Source of the DNA: Promerops cafer
Lineage: Eukaryota > Chordata > Aves > Passeriformes > Nectariniidae
Length of the DNA: 64,000 nucleotides
Reading direction: 5' to 3'
NCBI GenBank assembly: GCA_013398275.1
Contig: VZSE01005944.1
Span: forward strand, 1,103,153 to 1,167,152
The notes under the pieces are model-generated. The model saw only the letters and a list, made by a program, of their open reading frames with translations, ran no database searches and was not told the DNA's origin. Position 1 is the stretch's first letter; each line of letters begins with the position of its first letter. A program made the position numbers and the translations under genes. Of the stretch, positions 14,016-27,216 are shown one piece after another.

Positions 14016-14053
14016 GCTATCAGAAGCATTTAGTGCTATCAGAAGCATTTACA
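14016..14053 (+). repeat. 19-bp tandem duplication
   Basis: Two adjacent 19-base units begin with gctatcagaagcattta and differ only in the last bases. This is a recent-looking slippage duplication in unique sequence. Confidence 0.9.
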
Positions 14054-15720
14054 TTGAACCATTTTAAAATTTTATTTTACGATTCTTCTGCAACTTAGAT
14101 ATTTTGGAGATGAATTTGGAATCCTTTGCTGTAAAATCACTGCAGGTTTATTCAGTCTGGCTTCTAATATTCCACTCTTCTTTGCCTGATTGTATTTTTT
14201 CACATCTAGACTACTGGGAAATATGTTTTAAAATACCCAGCTTCTTGTATGAGGGTAAATTCACGAATAAAGAAAGGTTCACCCCTCTTAGTACCTTTGC
14301 TGTGAGTTCTTCTTAAAATTCTCAGCTCTCTCTTGCCTCTCACATAAGCAAAATGCTTCCCTGTTGTTTCTGCCCATCTTGTAACCTTTCTCAGTGGAAT
14401 ATTGGCCTTTATTTCTCACTAACCTTTTGTAAATTCTCAGATGCTGGTCTTGTCTCTAAGGTATCAAACTCTGTGTTGAAATTTGGGATAGTTGCTTTGT
14501 GTCTTGCTGACAGGCTGATTTACCTACTTACAACCACAATTTAGGATACACAGAAATATGTCCTTAGAGGAGAGCTTAAAAATTTGCAGGGGACATTAAG
14601 GTTACAGTTTTTATTTATGTATATTTTTTACTGTTGGTTCACTAGTACAGTCAAATGAAGAAATAGAATGAATCATGAATCATCTAAGCTCTGCCTGCTT
14701 TTCTTAACACTAGAGCAGAGCAAATCCCATTCAAGGTATATTTCTTTGCATGGGAAGGCATCAGCAAGACATCAATAAAGTCGATATGTGCCAAATAGCA
14801 TTTTAGAAATTCACAGCAGCCTCCTCAAAAGAGCACAGCTCTGGGGACAGAATAGCACTGGTGATATTGTATAACACAGCCTATTCATGAAGCAACGATG
14901 CATGTAAAGTGGCCAAATATATTGGTAGTGATGTTAATTTTTTTGGGGGTTGTCTTTTTTATGATACTGCTCTGATCCCATTTATTTAGGGCATAAAATC
15001 AGCATCTACAGATGCCCAAGGGCCTTCTAACAAACTCTACCTGATGATTAACTGTGCAAAGATATGAGCGGCCTTGGGGGAACCCCTGATTACATGCTTC
15101 CAAGCTTGTTCAGGCCACCTTGGTTTTTGTACTGACAGCATCATTTCTGCAGATTTTAGAGGGAAGTATTGCCTTTTCTTTGGAGAAAGACAGACCTCCT
15201 GAAATGGCTTGGGAAAAAGTCAGCAAGTCCATTACTAAAGCCCACCTGAAATGCTTAAAACAGACTTGGTCTTTAGTATAGATGTGTCTTAATAAATGAA
15301 ATCTAATGTGCTGTTGAGGAAGAAAACCCAAACTTCCACTACTCTCCTGATAAATTTATCTAATGGAAGAATACTTAACTCATAAGAGATGTTTAATTTT
15401 TCAGGACCTTTTATGAACAATACCAAGCACACTGATGTAATTTCTCCATTCTACAGTTTCCTTCTCAACGAGAGAAAAAAGAAATGCTGTTTGTACATAT
15501 AGAACACTCCAGCCAAACTCCCTTTTCCATTACTCCAGCTCTGATACACCCAACTATTTATTCATGTCTTGACCACTTTTTAAATCTCTTTACAAATCAG
15601 AACTGTCTTAGGGAACTTTCACTTTATCATCAATATTGCATCCTGCTACAGAGATAGCAGCTTGCACGGTAATATTGCCTGTAGGTTACAATTGTCTTGG
15701 ATATCTTCATGGAAGAGGAA

Positions 15721-15736
15721 GTCACTAGTCACTAGT
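15721..15736 (+). repeat. 7-bp tandem duplication
   Basis: gtcactagtcactagt is two copies of gtcacta plus two further bases. It is a minor slippage product. Confidence 0.8.
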
Positions 15737-15805
15737 TTTGGAGGCAGCTATTTTCTTCAGCATGCCAGAGAGTTAAAAGCAATTAGTTGCATCTAATAAA
15801 AATAT

Positions 15806-15825
15806 TCTTTTACAGTCTTTTACAG
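15806..15825 (+). repeat. 10-bp tandem duplication
   Basis: tcttttacag occurs twice in exact tandem. Both copies resemble 3' splice sites, but no exon is apparent. Confidence 0.85.
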
Positions 15826-18800
15826 AGTAAACACTTGGCCTGTTTTCCCACTTATCTTCCATTTAGTACAGTGGTTCAGGACTGTGCTTTAGAATTAAAG
15901 ATTTGACCTACATCGAATTTTTAAATTAAAACAAGTCCTCCCCTGCTGTGATATCACTTTTCTAAACAGCTCCCTCTCTCACCTTTGAAAGGCAGGAGGA
16001 TGCAACATGAGCATTTCTCTCACCCCACAAGGGCACATAGGAAGATGTTTAGCAGTGTAGCAGACACAGTCCAAAGAATGAGTGAACCTAATGCATCTGT
16101 GGCTCTGGCTTCTGTCAGGTCTCATTAAAACCTGTAGCAGTAAACTTTCAAAACTGTTTGGAAACCAGAGTTTGCCACCTTACAGGGTTGAAATGGACAG
16201 AGTCAGAGCCCTTCCTGCAGGATTTCTGCCTCATCTGGAGAGCAGCCACTGAAACACAGGCTTGAGTTGGTCTTTTTAATGGATGCAGCCAAAAGGAGAA
16301 GGAGGACTCCTGTGTGCATAAGCATGGTTGGATGGATGTGTCTGCTTTAAGGTACATATTAGGTCCATATGGGCTTTTAGCTAGTGCCTTTGGAACTTTC
16401 AGCCTAGTTCATATTTCTGTGTGTCCCTGTGATAAAGGAAGGTCTTTTTTATCATGTCAGTCCTTGCTCCTTTATTGGAGAAATGGAACAGTGAAAGGGA
16501 CATCCAGCTTGTGGGATGTATGTGTTGAAAAAGCTGTCTTTTAAATATAATTACTGTGACATGCAGTGGCTATGAATTGAAATTTCTCCATATTCCCTAA
16601 ACTTGAATCTGAAATTTTTAAGAGCAGCCATTCTTACATGGAGGCAAGAACTGTCTTCTTCTGACTCTGGTTCACAGCACTCACACTTGTGGCACTTCCT
16701 CATGGGAACCTCAGCTTTTATTTTTTTCACAGTGTTAACAAAAGCCAGATCAAAAATATGTGGTTGCCCTTTGTTAAAGTTGGTTACCCAACCATGCTGC
16801 TGCAGCTGGCTAACCAAGTGCTTAAAGCCTAGGGACAGGCTTTACAGGGACAGGAATTATTCCCTGTGCTCTCTCTGTCACCCACCAACCCATGGGATTG
16901 CAAAACTATCTTTGAAGAGTTCTGAACTGTACTTTTAAAAAGCTTCCCCTGGTCAAGGCCCATCCTTTCAGTTTGATTTCCACTTACAGTTTCTCTGCAT
17001 GAGTATGCTCAGATAGGAACATCAGCTTTCTGTAGAGCACCCACTCACCATAAACCTTCCATATCTCATACAGATGGGGAGTGGAAGGAGCTGATCTGAT
17101 TGCACACAGGTTTCCTGTGGCTCCTCCTTTGTAGAATGCAAGTAACTGTACCAGACAGTTGCACAAAATATTTGTTTGGGTAACTTATCTTGGCTATTGT
17201 CAGAGCCAGATCAGGAGGAAAGCACAACATACCCAAGCTTTCAAAGCCAGCACCTACAGCCAGTGACATGAATACATGATCTCATGTTTGTTAATAGAAA
17301 AATGAGATGGTATTTCTAGCCCTTCATTATGGATGGGAAAAAAAAATAAAAAAGAAAAATCCGGAAAGCCTGGAGGTCTCTCTGTCAATGGTACTTAAAT
17401 ATGCTAAAAACCCCAGGCTGTCTTAATTCAGGTTTGTGACTTATGCCCGTCTTTACTACCTAATTAACTATAAAGATGAACTTGCAGGAAGTGCAATTAT
17501 CTGTATTTTCTGCTGAGTTTCAAAGTATTTGGCAAAGAGATGGACAAAATCTTTTATTTGTTGAGCAGGAAATTTGTCCCTCATTATCATTTCAGGAAGC
17601 TAAAAGTATTTGAAAATTTGACAAATAATTTCAGCTAAAGGAGGGAATTCTACAAGAAATGTTTCCATTTTGAATACAGATTGTTCAAAATAGCATTTTT
17701 CATTTTACAGTAGGTCATTCAAAAGAAACAAAATATTTAGAACAAGCTTTTTGAAATATAACAATTTGGTTGACAGAATAACATTTTGTGTTCTGGCAAG
17801 TGATCATGAAATGTTTTATCTCTTTGAAATCAAAAATCCTTTTCTCTATCAGCACTTTTCACATAGGACAGAAAATTCATATCCCATTACCCCACCAGTG
17901 CCCTGGAGTCCATCATGGTTCATTCCAGACACAACAGCCACTTGCATATTAAATTCCCAAATCTAATGTGGGCAGTCCCAAACCATGAAGATGTTCAAGT
18001 ACCATCTTGTTCAGAACACCTTCCATGACAGGTATTCTTCAATTTCTAGCCAAAAACCTTTTAAACTAGGAAACCCCCACCATTTTAAATAGCACTGCTG
18101 TTTGTTTTGGGCTGGTTTTAGGAACCAGTGTCAAGCCTCTCTGACGTGGTGCTAACATCAATCAGAAAAACAACAAACTGCAGTTGATGAAAGTCAACTC
18201 CATGTATAGAGATGGATTTACTTCTCTGGAAGGAATGAATATAATACAGTAGCTACTGTAGAAAATAACAAATGAGGTTAAAATATGCCTGATTAGTCAT
18301 TTGGGCCCATGATTATGGGAAGTTTTGGAAAAGGTTTATTTTAAACACAAAACTTGCACAGACACAAAAGGACAGTAAATGTTTACATGCTGCCTGCAAT
18401 GGCAGTGGGGATTTTGGTTGGATTGGAAGCAATTTGAAACTGAAAAACAGTAATAGTAGCCTGTCACTGAAGAACTAATCAGGCAAGGAATCTAAGGAGA
18501 TCATCCACAAGAGGGAACAGCTTTTGAGTACATAACCCTTGTTAACTCCTATTCTAGAACTTAAAATGCTTTGTTCTCACCTCAGACTCGGAACTGGATT
18601 AAAAGCCACTACTATTCTATTGTAAGAATCATCAAAAAGGATTAATCTTAAGTAGCTATTCCACCTTAAACAAAAAAACCTGTTTCTACACAAATTAGTG
18701 ACAATGTAGAAAAATTCCAGTTGACCAGTTGAAATCCTAACTCTTCCTATGAACTTGAGTAACAAGGTGACGGGATCATCCACCACTACTGGAAACTGGA

Positions 18801-21800
18801 AAAAGCAGTAAAGTCTTTTCAGCAAGACCCCATGTACAGACTACAGAAGCTGTGTTAGGAACTAGGTGGGACAATGCCAAGGGAACCCTCATTATATAAA
18901 CTTGGTGTTTCTCTTGCATGTAAAGTTGCAACAAAACACAAAACTGCATAGACCTCAAGACAAATTCAGTAAACCAAAGTGAAATCGGTAAAAAAGAAGT
19001 GCAAGGCTACTACGTTGACCCTAAAGTCACCTATGCCATTACATAAAACTATCTCCCTCCTCAATATTAAACCCAAGGCACTGCTATGAAGATCCTGAAA
19101 ATGCTTTGCTTCACTTGATACAAAATACTGACTAAAGACAGATAAAAAACCAGAAGGGTTATGTACTGAAGTGTGATTGCAATACACTTTCAACAAGCAA
19201 AACCATCTTAAATTTTTAACTTTTTGCCTTTCTTAACTCCTGCAAGGTGGAAGAGGAAGTAAAAATGGAGATGGAAGCACTAGTCCTGAGAAGAATAAAA
19301 TCCCACAGCTACTTTTGAAGACTTGAAATAAAGTTGTCTAGGAGCCATCCTTCTTCACTGCTGTTTCTGTCTCTGCCTCCAAAAAAGTCACCTGCAACTC
19401 ATATTAAGATCTCCTTATTGCATCACGTCTTTGATTTGCTTTTCTACTACTGCTAGAGTGCCTTAGTCTAATTTTATCCAGTGTGCAGTGCCTGACAGTC
19501 TGTGATCTTGCAATCCATCTGTGCTCCCCATCCTTTAGAAGTATGTACTTCCAAAATCACAACATTAGCAGGCCTAGTGATCCCTGCAGCTGCTGAGGAA
19601 AACTTCCTACTTTTTTTGTGTGCCACAGAACATACTCTGTGTCCATTATTCCAAAGGGAAGCTGCAGCAAAGAGTCTGTAGGCAATACAAATGTTGATTG
19701 TTCTGATCTTATCACTACTTTAGTTTAAATATTGGGGCCATATAGGGAAAAACAGAGGGTTGATATTGTCTTGAATATCATGGCTCAAGTCCTCAAGTTT
19801 GGTATCCTGTTATCACTCCTGCTCGCTGAGAGGATCCTGCTGATCTTTATGTTGTTGTTATTGTTGTGCAGTAGGCATTCACAGATTTTGTTCTTAATTC
19901 TAATATCTGAAATTAGCATTGTTTGCCCCTAATCTCTCCCCAGAGCAGCTTTCCTGAATTGGCCTTGTCTTCTGGTTGTTACTGAATGTGTAGATGTTTA
20001 CAGGGACATGGATGGAAATTATTTTAGATGACTGTTGCAATGTTTATTCATTAACTCAGTTTTAAGAATGCCTGCCAATGCTGAAGGAAACATAACTCTA
20101 ATGAAGTACTTACAAAATGTCAGAGAAAATCTAAATTAGTCTCTGAGGTTTTCAAAATATTCATTAAAATATATCAGAATGCAGAATGTTTTTCAACCAC
20201 AAAGACAACCCTATTACTGCAAACTTCTTTATGCATATTCAGTTGAAATAGTTATATAACATTTAACATAAAGCAATAAACCTGATGCTATTTTGGTCCA
20301 ATCTACACCATTTGAAAGAAGTGTAAGGGATTTCAACATCAAAAATTAACCAGAAAGAATGATAATCCATATTTGAGCAAGTTCTGTGTAATTACATTTA
20401 ATTCATTTAGGACTGTATAGGACAGTTTCAAAGCTGAGAAAAATATTCACTAGGTTCAAGGTTTTCCAAAATATTTCCCCCTAAAGTTAACACAAGAGTT
20501 CAGAGTACACTGAACAATGATTTTCCTTAATGGAGCATAACCATGAAAAAAGTACAAGACTAGTTCTATTCTGGGATAGAGAAGTTATCAGAATGCCTGT
20601 TCTTTCAATTTTCTCTTCATACTAATCATCAAACTGGTCTCTCTTTTTATGAAAAATGCAAATGAAATCTTTGTTGGGTGTCCTGGCAAATAGAAGCAGA
20701 AGTAAAAAAGAGTAAAATATCTTAATTGGTATATGTGTGAAAGGGTGAAATAAAATTTGGCAAACTCATTTTCTTTAAAAATTATAATCTGCAGAAACAA
20801 TTTAGTCTTCCTCCCAAGAAATTTGAGTAAATGTGGTCCATGCCCAAAGGTACCACTGATTTTCAAATCTTGAAAAGTGTAAGAACCTAAGAAGCAGGAG
20901 AAAACATGCAGAAGCTACTTATAAAGAGGGCAAGATTGTTGATTAGTTGTACTTTTTAGTGTAGTGAAGAAGTAGAAAACCAAGAATAGGAAAGGCTTAG
21001 GTTCTCCTGGTGTGTTATAAAAGGCAAGTTAATTCTGACAGAAAAAGGAGTAAATATTTTTCATTTTCAGTCCTTCATTAATGACTCTTTTTCTTCAACT
21101 TTCTGCCCTGTGTGAATAGGGTATTACTCCAAAGTTAACAAGCATGGCATAATGATTTTATTGAATGATTTGCAAGACCTCATGCATCATTACCTCATTG
21201 AAATATAATGAATAATAATTTATGACTTGTCAGTCAATAATGTGCAATAATAAAGGCTGATACAGGTTTAAACCCGCACCTGAGGAGGTGAACACAACAT
21301 GGAAAAAGCAGCTGAAGTACCCAGGGCGTTCTTAAAGAAAACACTTTGGCAACTGCATGTTTAGTAGATGAGAATTCCTAACAGAGAATTTAGTCTCACA
21401 TCATATATCACGTGTATATCATTAAGAGATACAAATTTAGGTTTTATTTTGTATATCGATGATATGCATTTGCCAGCAGATTTCTCTGTGCTCAGCTGCT
21501 TTTAGGTTACTTAAGACATTTCCCTTGAAGTTCTTCTCAATAGTAGAGAATTTCTATGGCAAACTGTAAGAGTTTACTTATCCTAGGACAGAGGTGAGAG
21601 TATTGTATTGGTACAGAAAGGATGAATTGTTTTTCTTTTGTATTGTGACAAAAATCTGTTAAGATTACGGTAATGTGTCGTTAACAGATAAGCCTATAGA
21701 AGCCTTTGAAAACCTCAACAAATAATTTAAAATAAAGAGAACAAAGAACAAAAGGATATACTCAGTCTCAGAAAAAAGCGCTATCAATACTATATAAATA

Positions 21801-22620
21801 GCACCTAGAGAGGCTCCTTGAGAACAGAAAAGCCAAGAATTCACCTTACTTACCTTCAGCTAACATTGACCATATTGATTCTTAATTCTTGCTGTAAAAA
21901 TTGGTCCTACCCACAGTCTTGGGAAGCACAAACTTTATAAACATTTTCTGAGTTTTCCTTGGAAATCTGGTGCTTCACTTCTAATACCAGGCAGAAATTT
22001 TACCAGAATTGTCATGCATCATATCCATTTTTCTGGGGTCAACACAGAGCTTACCAGAAATACATATTTGATTTGCATGAAAAAAAAGTGACAATTCTAA
22101 AGTGCTCCTGATAATACTGCAAAATTTCATGGTCACTTTGTTACAGCTGATTTGATTGGCATCTCAAGGGAGGCCAGTAAATATTAAACAGCTCTCAGCC
22201 TTTTTTTTCTGCCAGCACAGATTCAAAATGCTTTTGGATGGATTGAGAGACTGTTTCATATGATATTTTATTAACTCCTGCAAACTGTATGAAAACAATT
22301 CAAAATATCTCTTAGATAAAACAGCTTTAGCAAGAGCTAATTTGAGTCCCACGATTCAGCAATATCCCATATGTTACCTCATATGTCACAAAAGCTGCCT
22401 GGATCTTGAGAGTGAAGGTGATTTTTTTTCCCTGTAGGACTTCTACATCTACGTTAGAACAAACCAAACAGAACTATGCTCTCCCCCCTGGATCTCCATG
22501 TTGGAAAAATAGTGCTCTGGGCTTACATCACCCTGAGATAAACTGAGTATTTATCTTCCAATGACTACTACTTGGGGCCTTGGAATTCTCTTGATATTTG
22601 CAGGCATGGACCAGTGAAGA

Positions 22621-23151
22621 ACTTCACAGAACGTCTAGGTTGGAAGAGGCCTTCAAGATCACTGAGTCAACCCAACCCTAACACCTCAACGAAACCATGG
22701 CACTGAGTGCCACATCCAGTCTCTTCTTAAACACATCCAGGGATGGTGAATCCACCATCCACCTGGGCAGACAATCCCAGTACTTTATCACCCTTTCTGT
22801 AAAAAACTTTTTCCTAATATCCAGCCTATATTTGCCTTGGCACAGCTTGAGAGTGTTCCCTCTGGTTCTACCAGATGCTGCTTGGAGAAAGAGACCAACC
22901 CCACCTGAGCACAGCCACCTTTCAGGGAGCTGTAGAGAGTGATGAGGTCACCCCTGAGTCTCCTTTTCTCCAGGCTGAACACCCCCAGCTCCCTCAGTCA
23001 TTCCTCACAGGGCTTGTACTCCCAGCCCCTCACCAGCCTTGTTGCCTCCTCTGGACATGTTTGAGCATCTACAATTCCTTCCCAAACTGAGGGGCCCAGA
23101 ACTGTACACAGCACTCAAGGTGCAGCCTCCCCAGTGCCGAGTACAGGGGAG
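22621..23151 (-). mobile_element. CR1 LINE, 5'-truncated 3' fragment
   Basis: This is the 3' end of a chicken-repeat-1 (CR1) non-LTR retrotransposon, read on the minus strand from about 23151 to 22621. The plus strand shows the usual antisense landmarks in order: the 3'-terminal region (gtctaggttggaagaggcc, then a degenerate aaccc-rich stretch), the block about atccagggatggtgaatcc, the block ctttctgtaaaaaactttttcc, and the segment encoding the end of ORF2 near 22930-22985. The 5' limit of the copy is near the gtgccgagtacagggg block. CR1 copies are normally 5'-truncated like this, and they end in short 8-bp-like repeats rather than poly(A); here only a remnant (ttcacagaacg) is seen. The copy is about 530 bp and fairly well preserved, so it is younger than the relic at 31.2 kb. 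It shows that the source is a bird. It cannot move, because it lacks ORF1 and nearly all of ORF2. Confidence 0.93.
22788..22982 (-). pseudogene. CR1 ORF2 C-terminal remnant
   Basis: This 64-codon open frame lies inside the CR1 copy. It contains the conserved tail of the CR1 ORF2 polyprotein (endonuclease plus reverse transcriptase), recognised by the run EKRRLRGDLITLYSSLKGG near its start. After about residue 30 the reading departs from the expected tail, so a frameshift is likely. The frame ends with a stop before the element's 3' untranslated region. Catalytic endonuclease and reverse-transcriptase motifs lie far upstream in a full element and are absent. The fragment is non-functional and is not a host gene. 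The call rests on recalled family sequence, not on an alignment. Confidence 0.75.
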
Positions 23152-24100
23152 GACTGAAAACTTGGCTTATTAATAATTAAATTCATACAAAGCTATTGCA
23201 AATGGAGATAAACAGCATTCTCTCCGAACACCTGCTGATACAATCTCCCATGTTGGCCTCAGGTGTGAGATACAGATTTCAAATGAAACATTTGGAACCG
23301 TCCTAGTTTGACACTGATTAACAACAACAATTTTTTTTTATTTTGTATATTGTCTGTGCTATCTCTGATGCCCTTTTGCAAAAGAAGATGGTAACATAAC
23401 TCTCAATTTGCTAAAGCATGAAAGAAGAGTAGCAAAATGATTTTTAATGTGGGAAATGTGAAGCCATATGGAATTCCTTTTATGACATAAGCAGTCCTAT
23501 TTGCAGTTTTTCTTATTTGGTAACTTTCAATTCATAAGGACAGAACATCAGATTTCTAGGGAAATCAGGCAATTCTGGTAGTAAAACAGCTGCCACACCC
23601 CTGAATGGTGAGCACTGAGAGGCATGGCCAGAAATGGCCGGGTATTGGCTTTTAGTGGCACTTCACACCTAAACCAGTCCCCTGTGGCAAGTGCCTTGCA
23701 CTCAGAATTTTTGCTTTTCATTTGAAACTCAAAAGTGTTTAAAACTCCCATGTACAAACCCAATTATAACTGAACAAAAAAATCATGAAAGCAACTATTA
23801 CCAACAAACTTTGTGTCTTACAAAATTTAAATGACATTGATATCACACAAAGATAATGGTTGTTGAGCCACTAACTGGAAAAATGGAACACATGAAGAGG
23901 TTGCCAAAGCAAAGCCAGTTAATAGGCTCACAAAGGAATTAATGAAGAGCTTCACAATTTCTGTATAAAACACATACATGGAATGAGAAATGCTATATTT
24001 TTAACTGCAAAATTGAATAACTCAGTACTAGCAGATTCTGATTGGCAAGAAGCAAAAATATAACAGCACTGCCCAAACACAGAATTTACTGAAACTCATT

Positions 24101-24116
24101 AAAAAAAAAAAAAAAA
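24101..24116 (+). repeat. A16 tract
   Basis: Sixteen A residues. No retrotransposed body or target-site duplication could be recognised next to it. Confidence 0.85.
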
Positions 24117-24505
24117 GTAAAATTTTTGAAATCAACTAGAACATCAACAGGAGACATTAATATAAAGTGGCTATAGTCCCTTTATGGCAAACCTGCTCTT
24201 GCATTTCCACAAAACACAGTGGGATCCCTTGCAGTTTTTTCTCACTCCATCCTGACACATCAAGCAGCAGTTGAATTACTTGAATTCTCACAACTCTACC
24301 AGCAAGCTGTATTTTACTCTGCTAGTTTGTTACTCTGGCAAGGGATGTGATAATTACTGAGATCACAAGGGCACCATCTCAAAACACTGTCACCTTCCAA
24401 CTCTGGCACAAAACCACTTGTCTTACATGAACAGCAGAGAGCTTACTATTTATGCCAAAATTCACTTATGGGAACAATTTTGTGTCTGCAGTTAAAATAG
24501 CTGCC

Positions 24506-24595
24506 TTTTTTTTTTTTTTTCTGGAAATGCCTGCTATTTAATTATTACATTTTTTGAAAGCGTAGCAGATTAACCTAAGTAATTTTTTTTTTTTT
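24506..24595 (+). repeat. Paired T15 and T13 tracts
   Basis: Two T tracts (24506-24520 and 24583-24595) lie 62 bases apart. The second runs into atccacag, a 3' splice-site-like sequence. The sequence that follows carries no recognisable coding exon. Confidence 0.8.
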
Positions 24596-27175
24596 ATCCA
24601 CAGGCCTCTAATTGGTCTGTCTTTGCCATCATTTTTAATGCAAGCAACTCCAAAACTACTGTTTTCCATGTGGGTAGCAGGACTGCCATTAACTCAGAGA
24701 CTTTCCAAAGATTTCTATTCTAACCAATGTTCATTCTGCAATATCATTGTTGTTCCCTCCAGTGCTCCCCTTTGCTGGGCTTATCTTCCAGGGAGGCTAC
24801 AGGCTTTTTCTGTCTGTCATTTGCCTAAGTGCTCTGTTACACTGATTCCCTTTCCTTTGTGTTTTTGACCACAAAAATGAAAGTACTGGACTTCCGTACA
24901 CTGTAAGCTCTGGCTAGGATTGTCAGGTTATTTGGTAAGAAAATCTGCTTTGACCTAGTCTGCCTACTTGCCACAATAAGCAGTACCTCAGGCTAGCAGA
25001 TAGTTTCTTTCTGTGAGAATTGATTACCTAATTCCAGAAAAATGGCTGCTCACAAAGCTACCAAGAATCACAGCTTGATTGATAAGGGAGGGGATAACTC
25101 TCATCAGAGATGTTATTTTGCTGATTATATGAACGAGGCCACCATTTAAAGAGCTTTCTGGCAGTAGGCTCTAATTCAAGAGTTCTGTCAATTTTGGTTT
25201 TCTCAGTAGGGCTGTAAGTGGGCTACCTCACACCTGTCCTTCACAGAGCTCTGCTGAGGTTGAAAACAGGGTAAAAGCTTGCCACTAGATATCTACCATT
25301 TAAAAGGAAGCGTGGGAGGAAAAAAAAGTGCATTATTCTAGCATGACTGCCCTGAAGATTCCTTACCCAGAAGAACATTTTGCTGCTCATTCTTTTTACT
25401 GCTCTACAGTCAAATAATTATAGTGCAGTTGCTGCTTTCCTATTCCTCTTTGAAAACAGTTCCACATGTTTCTCAACACAAAAACTCATTAAAACCCAGA
25501 AATTGCCTTATTCTGGAGGAAAGAAATTTTATGCAAATTGTATTATATGGACAGAAAGAATTGGAGCATAAATTTGAGGATGATGTTTGCTTATAAAACA
25601 GAGAGCCTGTGTCTGTTTATTTAAAGAATAAAAAATATTCAGTGACATAATCAGGACTGTTTAGAAGAAAAAACCCAGGAGTGGTGTTTCAAAATCAAAG
25701 ATAAACCAGAAAGATACTTTGAAAAAATCGCCTCGAAATACAGTACTTAACCACTTGGTGTCACTCTTAACTCGTGCTCGAGTTACCTCTGCACCGTCTA
25801 TGCCAGCAGGAAACACAGCTGTAATAAAGAAAAGTGACAGACTGGGCACGATTTCACTTGCTGTATTTTGGAAAGAAAATTCAGGTGTTCAGAGATTCAA
25901 ACAGACTGACCTAACTATTCTGTAGAGGTTGCATGGTGGAGACATGTTTCACAACTTGCTGTCTGAAATAAACCGTTCATAGTCCCTGTCATCTGCAAAA
26001 ACTTCATCTATTTAATCCAACAGTTTGATTTGTTATCATCTCCTCTCTAGTTCTTAATATGGATTGCAAATAGAAGTGTCCCACAGTTGCTATCTGTGTG
26101 CACTGTTGTCAATGGAAATGAACTTTGAAAAATGTCACCAAACCCTTGTCTTGGTAACTGCGATTAGTGAGTAACTATAAATAACTACGGTGAGTGAAGA
26201 TCCTGCCTTAGTTGCAGAATTGGACTTCTTACATGAGCAACCAGCAAACCATCAATTTCAAATTTTTTATAATAGTAGCCTTAGAAGCCAAACTGGTATT
26301 TGGCTTCTACTCTCCTGTAGGCCGCATTGCTAAAATAAACTGCATAGGTCATACTAACGCTGGCAAGTGCAAACATCACTCTATTCCATGCCAACAGGCA
26401 TCACAGAGAATAACCCCAGCCCCCCAGCCTTCACATCCAGCCCTTGCACAGGATGTTGCCTTACAATGCATTCAGACCCACCATGAATACTTTTTGCCCA
26501 GCTGTAACACTTGGCTGCCATTAGCATGGCTGGCAGTTACTGGGAGCGAGACAACTTTATTTCTCAGCAGAAGAGTCACTGACAGTGCACCCTTCTCCTG
26601 CCTTAGCCAGTGGGATGGAGAGAGAATAAAGGATGAAAGCTTGAAAAATGGTAGCTCAGGAGACAGACACTGCTATGACATTACAACTTCTTAATACTGC
26701 TAGTTTCCAGGGAGCTGACTTTCATATTTATTGCCCAAAGGGAATTTAGAAAAGCAGTATTTATAGAATAACATACTCATATTTATAGTGTGGCTTACTA
26801 ACAAGAATTTAGGAACAACATGCTGCAGGATTTCAAGTACTTGAGTGATAACAAGAAAAAAGGTAATAAGAAAGCAATGAAGGTCTCCTCTGCTGGCTTC
26901 CTGTTTCCTGGCAATACTCCTGTGTTGGAGTTTGGATGTTTGGAAAGCGTATCAGGATTTTTTAAATGTAAGATCTTCCTACTCATTCTCCTTGTTTTCT
27001 TCTGCAAAAGGAATTATGTGAAAGCAGCTTACCTCTCCTCTCTTCTTTCCCCATCCCACCACCTTGTTTAATGCTAAATTCCATCTTCTTTCCACAGGGT
27101 GATTCCAGGCACCACAGGCTGTCATTTTCCCTGGTACTAACGGCAGAAAGACAAATATGATGCCAGTGACTCAGA

Positions 27176-27216
27176 CCTGCACTGCTGGTACCTCACTCAG
27201 TGAGATGCAGTGCAGG
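27176..27216. repeat. 10-bp inverted repeat with inner 6-bp stem
   Basis: cctgcactgc (27176-27185) pairs with gcagtgcagg (27207-27216). Inside, ctcact (27192-27197) pairs with agtgag (27199-27204) across one base. Stems of 10 bp are expected a few times by chance in a window of this size; the inner stem makes this one tidier than most. Confidence 0.75.

Larger units (their letters stand above)
4723..22620. other. Non-coding AT-rich sequence
   Basis: This is about 18 kb with no supportable exon. It holds the homopolymer, AT microsatellite and small duplications listed separately. Somewhat GC-richer patches at about 8.2-8.8 kb and 13.2-13.7 kb give longer spurious open frames. Part of 11.2-11.8 kb could be a very old, unrecognisable repeat. 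Nothing else stands out. Confidence 0.65.

Noticed and set aside
17985..18110. Suspected CR1 3' fragment (caccttccatgacagg)
   Set aside because: One short resemblance only; neighbouring CR1 blocks are missing.
26212..26694. 160-codon plus-strand open frame
   Set aside because: No domain, no internal motif, and no splice or promoter context. One or two frames of this length are expected by chance.
26833..26844. 12-bp palindrome tcaagtacttga, also at 42233-42244
   Set aside because: Twelve-base palindromes are expected about 16 times in 64 kb. Two identical copies are mildly curious but have no supporting context.
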